Assembly (NCBI GenBank): GCA_948144175.1
Contig: CANXME010002337.1
Coordinates: 1,596,001-1,660,000 of the forward strand
From: Closterium sp. NIES-65
Lineage: Eukaryota; Streptophyta; Zygnematophyceae; Desmidiales; Closteriaceae
Direction of reading: 5' to 3'
DNA: 64,000 nucleotides
The position numbers were made by a program, and so were the translations under genes. The notes under the pieces are model-generated. The model had not been told where the DNA came from, searched no databases, and saw only the letters and a list, made by a program, of their open reading frames with translations. Shown piece after piece: positions 1 through 11,170 of this stretch; the first letter of the stretch is position 1; each line of letters opens with the position of its first letter.

Positions 1-346
1 GAGGTGCATAGATTAACCTAAAAAAAAACTTGAGAAAGTGGTGAGGAGTGGCGAAGAAAACAAATTTGATGAAGTCACATCTCTCGTCACAACCGAAAAC
101 TAACAGAATTCCTTCCTCGTCAACTTTTTAACATTAACAACTTGGGCCATGGCCTTTCATCGAGCTTGGACTGCTCTCCCTAACAACTCATGGTTTCGGT
201 ACATTACAGCCTTTGGCTGCAACGTATATACAACATAAAGCAGTACCAGCTCTGCACGAAGCATGCACCGCAAAACCAGACAAACAGACATCCATGTACT
301 GTACAGCGACAAACCAGGAAGACAGTATTGCACCATCTAATCAACG
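1..346. other. non-coding flank downstream of histidine kinase
   Basis: AT-rich sequence beyond the stop codon of the minus-strand histidine kinase. It probably holds that gene's 3' UTR. No other gene or repeat is visible. Confidence 0.5.
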
Positions 347-3300
347 TCAAAATTCCCTGGTAGACTCGTTGGTTGGCTTTGGAAGAGCGTGAGATCGGCA
401 TACGAGCCGCAACAGGTCATTCAACTTTGAGGCATTTAGCTGCAAGCATATTCCACCCCAACAGTGAAAATACATACCCATTAGTTTAGCGAAAGTAACA
501 ACTTAAACAGGCCAAAACATCAGAAGTACCGTAACTTACAGGTTTGCTCATGTACGAATCCATCCCTGCATCAATACACTTCATTCCATCTCCAATAAGA
601 GCTTGTGCAGTCATCTGCAAAAGGACGCACACTTATTAGCTTGTGCCATGCTGACAGATCAACATTGGTCAAAACACCATCTGCAAGCATTACTGCGATG
701 ATTGGAGTGTGGTGGTTCTTCGTAGACTCGTAGTCCCGAATCCTCTTGGTTGCCTGTAGCCCATCACAAACTGGCATTTGGACCTATGTGTGCACAGCAG
801 AATAATGGACATAAATAAAAAGCAGAGTCAATGAGACCAAGAATGTATGGCACATGTAAGGAAGAACAGAAGGTTCTAGGACTTACATCCATTAATATAA
901 CATCAAATTCATCTGTCTGAACCTTCTTCACAGCTTCTTCTCCATTACTGGCCAGAACTGCTTCATGCCCCCACTTTCGCAGAAGAGTCAATGCCACCCG
1001 TTGGTTCACAATGTTATCTTCTGCAACCAAGACCTTCAAGCTCTTGTCACTTGCAGCTGCTGCAGCAACCTCATCCGAAGTAGCTGAGTTTGTGGTGGAC
1101 AGCCGATCCTGCAGCAGCAACAGCATTGCAAATAAGCCTCTCTCATCTGGAAAAGAAACAGGCAACCCTCCAGAGAATGAAAACAAGAGCCCATGAAGAA
1201 ATCATTACATGCAGAGGGAGATGTTCTGCCTGCTTGACCCTTCGAACAAGCACTTCCCGTTTCACAGGCTTGGGAGCATAATACGTCACACCAAGATCCT
1301 TGCACCTGTTCATATGGCAAAAATCAGCGACCGAGGTGGCAAGAAACCATGCAAAGAAAAAAAAAAATGCTCACTTACAAAGACTTGTCATCGGTACTCC
1401 CAGGTGTCAATAACACAACAGGGAGCACCTCATCCCTTGCGGATTCCTGCGGCCCATCAGTTGAACTGGAAAGAGACGCCTGGCTGCACTCCTGCATCTG
1501 CATTACTTCACGGTTGGCTCTCAAATCCGCGAAGCCAGCCCCTGTTTTTGATTGCTGCCGATGCCTGAAGTGAGGAACTTCTGAAAACGCCTTGTTCCCT
1601 TCCCGCGAAAATAGTGAATCTGGCGTGAGTGGCTCAGCAAAGTCCTCAATGTCCTGCACAGCACTGCTCCTGTTGGCTCCATTCTGAAATCGACATCCGG
1701 ACTTGTCTAAACGAAGCAGACTCTGCCCTTTGACATGGTTAAGCAGCCACTTGCAGTCGACAGGAGAGGACCTTGGGCTGTTGTCCCCATCACCCACTTT
1801 CAAATCGACAATCAGAAGGGTGTAAGGCAGCTCATCATACAGTGCTCTTTGAAGCTTTTCCAGAGCCGAGATCGCATCAGCAGCTTCATCCGCCTTCACA
1901 TCCAATTTCTGCACAAAAAAACAGGTAACCAAATAAAACATATCAACTTATAAGAAATGGCACACATGCAACCGTTCGGTACTATTGGTCCAAAGTCAGA
2001 ATGTTAACAATGGACAAACCCTACCTCGAGAGTCGAAATGATAGACTTCCTGGTCGATTCATTCTCATCCACAACCAAGACACGCAGATGGTTGAATTTC
2101 GGGCACAAACAACCGCATGGAACCAGCTTTTGTGATGGGACAATCTTGGCGGGTATGGAGAACTTGGCAGTGAAAAAGAATGTCGAGCCTTGGCCTTCTT
2201 CGCTCTCAACCCACATATGCCCACCCATGGCATTGGCCAGGCGTGATGAGATCATCAACCCCAGACCCGTCCCTCCATACAACCTGAATAACCCAAAAAG
2301 TTTCTTGAGCGAATGTTGAAAACGGAGAAACACTGATAGTGAAAGGTCTCAGAATGACTGGTGTTCACCTTGAGTCTGATGCGTGGACTTGACTGAACGC
2401 TTGAAACAAAAGTGATTGTTTTGCCTGGGGTATGCCAATCCCTGATAGAAGACGTAAGCATAATGGTTATCCTCAGGGAAATTTGTTGCAACTAGATACC
2501 CAATGCAGTGAAGACATACGGACCTGTGTCTTTAACCGCAAAAAGAACCTCTGCCACACGATCACTAGCAGAGACCAGAATTGCTGACAGCAAAACTTCT
2601 CCCTTGTCGGTAAATTTGATACCATTTCCTGCAGAAACATCACTGACCAGCATGATAACATCTTCATCGCCAGAGATTGTGAGAGTTAAACGCAACCATT
2701 GCTTACCCACGAGATTGATGAAGATCTGAAGAAGCCGTCCAGGGTCACCCAAAAGAACTTCAGGCATATCTGGGGACTTCAGCCATGATACAAGAGTGAG
2801 CCCTTTCTTCCTTGCCCTGGTTGCAAGGACTGATACGGCGTGCTCCATCTGTAGAAAATGCCACATAAACCAAAATTGAGAAGAATTGAACTTCAACAGA
2901 GGCATGTTAGAAGAAGGCAAAAAGTACCTGGTCTTCTAAGGAAAACTCAATATTCTCCAGATCCATCTTCCCGGCCTCGATTTTGCTGAAGTCCAAGATG
3001 TCGGCGATCAGACGCAGAAGGTGCTTTGCAGAATACAAAGACTGCACCACACGAAAAAAGAACAAATTGATTCCAGGCCCAACAGAATCAACAGGTAGCA
3101 AATCTTGCTCAACTCAACTTAAGAAACTCTTACCAGCTCAAGATACTCGACCTGTTCGGTGCTAAGGGGAGTATCCAAACAAAGCTCTGTGCAATTGATG
3201 ATGCCATTCAGGGGTGTTCTGATTTCATGCGACATATTTGCCAAAAACTCGGATTTTGCCTTGTCTGCTGAGACTGCCTGCTCCTTCGCATCCTGAAGCT

Positions 3301-5472
3301 GTAACTCAATCTTCTTTCTCTCCTCCACCTCAGCAGACAAACCCTCGTTCAAAAGCGCAAAATCCCGAGTCCGCTCCACTACCTGATGAAAAAAAGGTTC
3401 CTCGAAATAAACAAATGTACAGCAAGTTCAGGCGGGAAGGGGAAAACAGACCGGAAACAGGATGGCACACCTTTTGTTCCAAAGTTGAGTAGGAAGAGGA
3501 GATTTGATCGGCCATGTAATTGAAGACACAGCAAAGCTCATCAATATCATCCTTCAAGCAGCCCCGTCGACCGTGGGCTCTTGCACTGTAATCACCACGA
3601 GCAAGTTTGCTAGCTGCGTCACCAAGATCCATGATTGGATGAGAGAAATACTGCAAAATAGCAGGATTGAACATCGTCAGGCGTTAAGTATGATGAAAAA
3701 CTTACAGAACAGCAAACATATAGGCGCTGTTATACCTTGGCCAGTAAAAATGCTGCCAGAATTCCCAGAACAAAAATGCAAGACATTGAAATAAGAATAA
3801 TCTTTTCAAGCTTCTTGGTTGACGAGTATGCTTCTGATTTGTCAACTGTGGCTGCCAGACCTGCAGGACCGCATGAAAAGCAGTATTGAAATATGGTAGA
3901 TGGAACAGACAGAAGATGAGTGCAGCAGAGAACGCAGGCCTAGAGAGGTAATGAAGAACCATTGCATACCCCAGTTATCATAACCAATAGGTCGGTAGGA
4001 AGCTATGACTTGAACTCCACGAAAGTCAAGCCCTTCAAAGTAGCCAATATGGCCTTCTGCTGCCATGAAGGCAACCCCCTTGTATGTCGTATTCATAACA
4101 GAAGGAGCCTTTACAGGAGGAATGATGAAATTGACAAGGTTCTCGTTCTCAGTGAGATAGGCAACGACAAGCTGTCCTGTGGATTGAAGCCCAGTCTCAT
4201 CTTGCACAATTCGCTTAAACTTCTTGGCATCGAGTTTGGCCACAATAATTCCGCAAAAGACTTCCTGAAAGGTAACAAAAAAGTGACAACAAACTTTGAC
4301 CACCAACAGCGACAGATTGAAACGAGATTACAGTACAAAACGGGAAATCAATCAGTGCACCTGGTGGTAGATGGGAGCTGCAACATCGATTAGCAGCGTA
4401 TGATTGTACCCAACGTACGGAATCCCGGACCACGCTGACGTGTTTCGGTTCCTGACACTCAGAGCCCGTCCGTGCAAGCGTTTTGGCAGTGGTTTCACAT
4501 CAGCTGGATGTGTGCTGGAGAACAACAGTCCGCCATCATTGCTGTAAGCTCCCAAGGACATGACATCAGCTGCACTCATTACGGCAGAGTTGAGATCCTC
4601 GGTGCCCTCTTTGCTGTTACTCTTTGTGAGATTCACCTCTCCTTGCATGTGCTTGAGAAGCAAAGACGAAATGACGACACGAGATGCGATCAGTTTCACT
4701 GTGTCTTGATTCCCCGTGATGTAACTGAGTATCTGCCAGATAACAGCACGAACAACATTAGAAAAACAAACACCACTTCGAGCGGCCGTAGGCTTAAAAA
4801 ACCAGACATCTATGAAGGTGCACCTGTTCTTGCCGAAGGCTAGCAACGATGCTGAGCCTTTCCCGTATCTCTTCCGTCAATGTTGCCTTTGACAGCCTCC
4901 AGAGGACGATGGCAGGAATCCCCGAACAGATCAGAACCAGAGCACCCACGAAAAAGGTCAGCTTCACCCAGATTTTTGGCTGGAACCTACGCCGTGGCAC
5001 ACGAGGTGGACTTTGAGCCACGCCATCTGCAAGAAAGGTAAACGAATGTTTCATGTGAGCATCCGTACTGAGCGATCGCGCACAAACGACTGGTAACGAA
5101 AAGCCAGTGCACTGACTATGGGGAATCTCAACTGATGTAGAGGCCTCGGAACGCATCTTGCGATCGTAAGCTTGGCACCAAACGATCCTTCCCTGCTTTA
5201 TCCTTCAAGACGAGATTGACCTGGTTAGTCTTGCTAAGCGCACCAGGGATCGAGCCTCCTATTCGACGAAGCCACACTCGCGAAAGAAGAAATACGGGCC
5301 GTGGCATGCGCAATAAAAATGGGTAACAGGGGCTACTTAGATCACAACTTACTGGATGCGACCTCGGTGCAGCCTTCAGGATTTGCAAGACAGAAAGGAA
5401 GGGCTTCATGGTGCTCAGGTCGTCAACAGCGAATCTTGCTTCCTCGCTATGGTTGTTGATTTGCAGGGACAT
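347..5472 (-). CDS. hybrid histidine kinase (Cache-like sensor, HAMP, HisKA, HATPase, two receivers), about 18 exons
   Basis: Membrane sensor kinase of the His-Asp phosphorelay. In order: a TM segment near 4900-4990, an extracytoplasmic region (about 3970-4800) that ends in a dCache-like motif ([12 protein letters not shown], then YDNWG spliced to [11 protein letters not shown]), a second TM (3740-3830), HAMP (3471-3653), HisKA with phospho-acceptor SHEIRTP (about 3230), N box NLVGNGIKFT (joined across an intron at 2634-2706), G1 box DTGIGIP, G2 box GGTGLGL (about 2270), a receiver with VVDEN, LLIVDLK and KPVK but a roughly 100-residue insertion (1209-2110), and a C-terminal receiver with LMDVQMP, IIAMTAQ and MSKP. 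The last exon (347-440) ends NESTREF then TGA. All key kinase and receiver residues are present. The layout of HisKA, ATPase and two receivers resembles plant cytokinin receptors, but I see no CHASE domain. The start is uncertain: MSLQ at 5472 gives an in-phase splice to 5156, but a start at 5156 or within the exon is possible. Confidence 0.85.
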
Positions 5473-7009
5473 CGAAGCTTGAAACGTGATGGCTACGCAA
5501 CAACATCACCAGATTATCTCTCCAGGGGACGCCTCAATAGCAAGGACGGCAACTGACGACTCTTTGCAGAACGGCTGCAAGTTCTATTGATTTCAAGCGG
5601 TAGACTAGGTTGCTCGAACATCATTCAGGCTTCAGTGGCGACGGTTGAGGTCAGCTGTGCAAATGGATGGCTCTACTAGATTGCTTTTACAAACCTAATC
5701 ATTGCCTCGCCTCCTGCACACCGTTCGACGGTGCTTCTGTGGGGGCGGCCGCTGTACGCGTTCTACTAAAGGTAAGTGTGTGCACGTGACAGGTAACAGC
5801 TTGGTCAAGCAGAATGACATGCAGACGCCTGATCGAGTTGGAATTCACCGAGAATTGCTCGAATTCGTAGTACTGGGCGGAATTCTTGACAGCACATCTG
5901 TTTGAAGGGGTAGCGCCTCAGATTTGGAAGAGTAGTCCGACCAGGGCTGTCGATTGGTCTGGGCCCAATCCGTACGAAGCTGAGCTGCCTCGAAAACAGC
6001 CCTGAGCTATCCAGGAAGCGGACGTAATTTCAGGGCATTCATATTTCCCGCTCTGAGAATGCATGCGTAAGTTATTCAAGCCAGACATACACTAAAGAGC
6101 AGAGTACGCTAGGGGAACGTGGGGGGCTGGTGTTGTTGGGGGAGTGGGAGAGGGACAAGTTCGCGGTCTAAGGTCAGGAAGAAAGGGGGAGAGGGGAAAG
6201 GGTGGTTCTTACGGGAATCCGGGGGAGCCCCAAAACCTGTCCGTTAGGTATCCGGGCTGGGGGAAAAACCAACCCTGAAAATCTCCGAGATGAGCTGAAA
6301 CTAACCCTGAAATCTCAGGGAAAACGGACAAATGTCCGTGAATCGACAGGATTGAGTCCGACCTCCAGAAGTGCAAGCCCAGACCCGGGTCGACGTTGTT
6401 TAGGTATTACCCGCAGTTCATTATGAAGTAGAAATGGTACATTTTATTAGCATCAGCTAACTCTGAAAAGCTGATGCTCGAACTTGGTAAATACTTCAGG
6501 AACAGTAAAAATCAGGAGACGCTTTTCTGTGTGTGCACGTCCTGCACTAGAATCCATAATTGATATGGATGAGAAGGCAGGGTATGTATTGGTACACCTG
6601 ATGCTCGTTAGAGCCCCTCCCGGTTGCCTTGTGCTCTGGGACTATAAGCTAAACATCATTTCGCCAGAGGTTCGTTCGTTTCGTCACGCGTATCCCGTGC
6701 CTCTAACCCGCATATGGTTACCTCACCTTTTGTTTGTTTTGTAACAGGGGGGGGTTGCCATGCTTGTCTCTCTCGTGTGTTCAATGTTACTACACGACCC
6801 CTACAGTAATGAATCAGGCGTGCACATCAATTGTTCCTCGAGGTGAGAAACAACTAACACACAACATAGACATCCAATCAACAACTCCCACCTGGCCCCC
6901 CATAGCAACACAACACACTAAACGAAACACACTGAAATGGGCACAATGTTTTATCACTGGGGCCCTGCAAAATTCACTCGACACTTTGCTCTGGCTGCTC
7001 CACCCCCTC
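5473..7009. other. intergenic region, no gene seen
   Basis: Region between the kinase start and the transposase stop. It should hold the kinase promoter and 5' UTR. A small inverted pair (CAGGGCTGT near 5943 and ACAGCCCTG near 5996) is visible. No convincing coding region was found. Confidence 0.4.
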
Positions 7010-8963
7010 TCACAGACGCATCCATTCCGCTGCATCCACATAGCCGTCCATCACGGCGCCCACCCCGGCATCAAGCAGCTGCTGACGGCGGGACTGGCGG
7101 GTCATCCAGTCGGGCAGCACACGGCCCCGCGGACGAGGTGTCTCGGGAGTGGGGGTTGCGCCGGGGGAGGGTACGGGCTGCGGCGCCACGTTGAGATTGA
7201 ATCCCGGGCTCGCCCGCTCCATCCGCGCGATTATGATTGGATTGCGGATGTCGAAAAGAGCGCACAGATCGCGCGGAGTGATGCGGGTGGCCCGGGCGTA
7301 GCCGATGAGCATCTCGCACGCCGCACGAGCAGTGCGGCGCGCTTCACGGCACACGGGGTCGGCGTCGTCGTAAACGGCCTGCATGGTCGTCGGCGCCTGC
7401 CAGAGCTCCACCTCCGAGCGCATCTCCTCCTCTGTCACGGGCGGGTGTGCCGTGCCTTCCGCACACGTGGGCTCCGCGTCGTCGATGGCGACGTATTCCG
7501 CCGCCGTCATTGCCGCATTCCCGAGGTCGAGCGTGTTAATAAGCGTCCCGACATCATCGATGTCATCGTCGAGTTCGATGTCGGGATAAGCTGCGGGGAT
7601 GGGCTCGTCATCATGCACGTGCGGCAGCTCCAGTGACCACGAGAGGGGAAGACACCCCGTGCGCCACCAACATCGTTGAATGGTGCGCGCGCCGACGGAG
7701 GTCCACGACTCCGACAGCCACTCGAGCACATCTCGCAGATTCGGCCGGAATCGAGCGACCGCGGAAGTCGCTCCGTCGGCGTTCCATAAACCCGAGAAGG
7801 CCCGCAGCCAATGCTGGCGGTAGCGGGCCTTCGCGGTGGCGATTATGCCCTGGTCAAGCGGCTGAGTGAATGCCGTGGTATTGGGCGGCAGGAAGACAAG
7901 CCGCACGTGGCTCATGCACGTGGTCCTGACGCCGCACACGATCTCGCTCCATGCATCTACGGCGCGCAGCATGTGGCTGCTCGCGTTGTCCAGCAGCACC
8001 ACTATTTTGCGACCCTCGGCAAACATCGCCGCGTTGAGATGAGTAATGAAATGCGTGAATAACTGTTGGACGGGATGGCATGGAAAAATGGGACACGGTC
8101 GGCATCATCGTGAGAACAAACACATGACAAAATTGCGAACAATGGCAATGAGAGTCAAAAAGGTGCACATTCCACGCAAATATGCTTACAGGCGACGTCA
8201 TCCAGCCTTTGGCGTTATGGCGCCAGTAGCATAGCGCCTCAGGGTCATAGTCGGGCCGGAAGTCATGCGGCCTCTTCGCCTTGCTTATCACAAGCGGCCG
8301 GAATGCATGGCTACCGTCCGCATTCACGAGGAATGCGACGGTCAATCGCTCCTTCGAGACCTTGCGGCCTGGTATGCGGCCGCTGCTGTACGTGCGCCGC
8401 GGAAGCACCGACAGCCAGAGAGCAGTCTCGTCGAGGTTGAAGGTGTCCCGCGGGGCGACGCCGAGCTGCGTGAGGAGTCGCGGCATCTTCTCACGGGCGT
8501 CGCGCACGGCCGCCATATCTGCGCTGGCGGCCTCGCCCTGTGCCGCACGGCATCTCACGCCCTGGCGCCGCAATGCACGGCGCACCCAGCCGATCGAGCA
8601 TCGGAAGGTGGGCGGAATGCCCATGTTCCTGGCCATCGCCGCGACATGGTCGCGGATGGTTTGGAGTGTGAGGGGCACACCGGCGGGTCCTGCGTTTGCT
8701 ATCCACCGCCCCATGGCCTGCTCCAGCTCTGGCCAGGCGCCTGCCCGACGGCGCACCGGGTTGGCGCCGTCGGACGTCACATCCCATCGCTCGGCGGTTT
8801 TTAGGATGCGGCCGATCGTAGAGCGATCCGGGCGCAACCCGTACTGGGAGAAACACCATCGAGCTAGGTCGACATGGCGCAGGACGGGGTGTTCGAGGTG
8901 GTGCGCGCAAATGGCGCGCTTGATGTGGAGCGGCAGCTGTTCCCGTCGATTAAATCGCGGCAT
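7010..8963 (-). CDS. pogo/Tigger-like DDE transposase (CENP-B-type), two exons
   Basis: Cut-and-paste DNA transposase of the Tc1/mariner superfamily, pogo branch. Exon 1 (8190-8963) starts MPRFNRREQ and carries psq/CENP-B-like helix-turn-helix regions, then the first catalytic Asp in FNLDETALW. An intron (8063-8189, GTAAGC...AACAG) joins in phase to exon 2 (7010-8062), which has the second Asp in VVLLDNASSH and the third in FTQPLDQGI, after the typical LPPNTT stretch. The predicted protein is about 608 residues with an acidic region and a proline-rich C-terminal tail. No stop or frameshift is seen, so it may be a recent or domesticated copy. An upstream in-frame ATG exists at 9017. GC content is higher than in the flanks, which suggests transfer by transposition. 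I could not identify terminal inverted repeats or a TA target duplication. Confidence 0.85.
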
Positions 8964-9665
8964 TGTGTCAGGATGAGGTGAGTGAACTAACTGTCTTAGT
9001 GAAATTGTTGGTAACATTTTATCCTCACTTCGAATTCACCTGGGACAAGGTTGGGGTCTGTTCTTTGGGGCTTGGAACTGTACGTGTGGTTGGAGTTCGT
9101 TCCATGCACCTGGCTTGCACATTTGACGTTGGGGGTTGGTAACCTTACGTTCAATTGTCTGACGTGGTGTATGAGAACAATGCCTGGCTACAATAACGCT
9201 TGTACCCCGCACAGGCAGATTACACGTGGGATCGTGAATTTGCCCACGATGTCTGTTACACGCACAATGATCCGTGCCTAGGTGGCGGGGTGGATTGGCG
9301 ATTGCGTTCACGAGGCCTCGTTCGTTTCGTCCACTCACTTTCGCAGTGCAGGCTCCTGGCCTGGATACGGGGCACAGCAGGGTTGGCGTTGGTTGTTCGG
9401 AACTGCATGTGATAAACTGTCCGAGTCGCGCGCACTGTTTCCTGCCACCCCGGGTGCTTGTACTGTGGGAGCAGCAAGCGGGGGTTTCATGCTCGGGGGC
9501 AGCGTTTCCATCCAGTGCATGGCAATTTCGCGTGCATGGGGTGAGCATCAGCTGTACATGCTAGGGCTGCCTTTTTCCTTGCTACTGCTACTCATTTGCA
9601 ATGCTAATTGGGTGTCAAGCCTTGCGCCCACGGGGCCATTGTTGAGAACAGCAAGTCACTAGCCC
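8964..9665. other. non-coding, probably part of the pogo element plus flank
   Basis: Upstream of the transposase start. It contains several short ORFs without recognisable similarity and is probably the transposon 5' region. No terminal repeat was identified. Confidence 0.3.
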
Positions 9666-10673
9666 TCAAGCATTCCGCATCAAATACTCATCTACATTCG
9701 CCTTGATGGCGCTCAAAGCACCTTCCGAAGTGAACTTCATTCGGTCATCCTTCACTGTAATCAGCGCCTTAGCCTGAAACGCATTCGCGTATGCGTTGGG
9801 GTTGCAGAATACCTCGATAAAAACGTCGCCGTTACTGACATCCCCAGCGTGGCGATATTCCATCGTGGTCCATCTCTGTGGTCGGGTGGCCTTCTCCTTC
9901 TCCCGGAAGGTTTGCAGGAGGGTGGATATGGCAGCGTCGAGAGCCTTAGCTCTCTCCACAGAGAAAGGAATGGAGAGGCTCGTTTCACCGATCTGAAATG
10001 CTATGGGTGCTTCTGTTAGGGAATAGAGGGAGCGATACGTTGGGCAATTCGGGATGGAAAAAGGTTATAATATGCCGCCCACATTAGGAAGCAAACATCA
10101 GAACCTGCTTATCCGATTAACCTGCAAAACAGATAAGGCATGCAAAATGTGGCATTCTTTGTATGGACAAGATGGTTGTGACAGACGCTTGCCTCTTGGC
10201 TTGCTTGTTATCAGCACATAATCCCTAGTATCGAAAGGTCACATCACGTTCATCCAATTTTGACAATTCTGTGTCCATATCATTCAGTTCTGACAGTCAC
10301 GTTCTCCATAATCTCCCCCGTCTCAAGGCACTACTCACCTGAGTTTGTCTTAGCCGAAAGTAGCAGTACATCAAGCAATAAACGTGTGTATCTTGTGTGC
10401 GATAGATTCTGCAAGTACTTCATCCTGGAACACAGAGAAATGCTCACCTTCGGCGGTCGCTTGGGAACGAACAACAGCGCGCCGAGCCACCCGACTGAAG
10501 GAGAGGCTCCGTGACTGCCTCCCACATGTTAAAAAGCATCGCCCGACTGAGGCTTGCGACAGGCTAAAGGAGCTGGAAGCCGGAGAACCTAGCTGCACTG
10601 TTTTTTTGCTGGTGCTGGTCGCTGCCGAAAAAGTTGCACAACACGGAAGGGGAGTGGCGACTGCCTGTGCCAT
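9666..10673 (-). CDS. small plastid-targeted protein of unknown family, two exons
   Basis: Exon 1 (10448-10673) encodes a Ser/Thr-rich, acid-poor leader with RSLSFSRVARRAVVRSQA, a typical chloroplast transit peptide ending in VRSQA. The donor GTGAGC joins in phase 1 to the acceptor at 10012/10013. Exon 2 (9666-10012) encodes EAPIAFQIGETSLSIPF, a helical ERAKALDAAISTLLQTF segment, then WTTMEYRHAGDVSNGDVFIE and a C terminus ending DEYLMRNA. The protein is about 190 residues, or about 115 after transit peptide removal, with no transmembrane segment. The mature part looks like a compact, conserved alpha/beta domain, but I do not recognise the family. Plastid location is inferred from the leader only. 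Confidence 0.7.
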
Positions 10674-11170
10674 CGCGAGGAGAAATGACGTAGACCGGTT
10701 GAGCAGTACGTCGAAAGCCTAACAACCTCGATTTACTCCTTAGGCTGAAGAAAGACGCAACGACAACAGGACCAGCGTTGAATCAAGAGCACTAGGTAAG
10801 CGGATTCTTGAATATTTGCTGCTGAGAAATTGGGTTCGCCTTGTCTTTGGGGAGGGGGTCGAGTGGGTGTGTTTTGCGAAAAAAAAAGCTGCATTTGGGG
10901 TCGACGAGCCGCATGCTGACAGGGACCGCTCACGATCTGGACATAAGAAATGAACGGGTGACGCGTGGAACACACTGATCTGAGTGGAGTGAATGTGTCG
11001 GCACGGCACAGCTCACGTGTCATTCACGAACCTATTGATTCGCGAAAAGGTGACTCCACAAGAATTCTTCTCACGTTGTAGATAATCCTTGCTATACCTA
11101 CATCACACTTCTCAACTTTCACCAAGTTTTAGACATTTACACTCTGCATAGAAGACATCCATGCTACGTA
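10674..11170. other. intergenic region, no gene seen
   Basis: Between the plastid protein start and the RTE1-like stop codon, both on the minus strand. It presumably contains a promoter and a 3' UTR. Short ORFs here are not supported. Confidence 0.4.

Noticed and set aside
347-5472. Cytokinin receptor (CHASE histidine kinase)
   Set aside because: The kinase and receiver layout fits, but the sensor shows Cache-like motifs and a HAMP domain instead of CHASE signatures.
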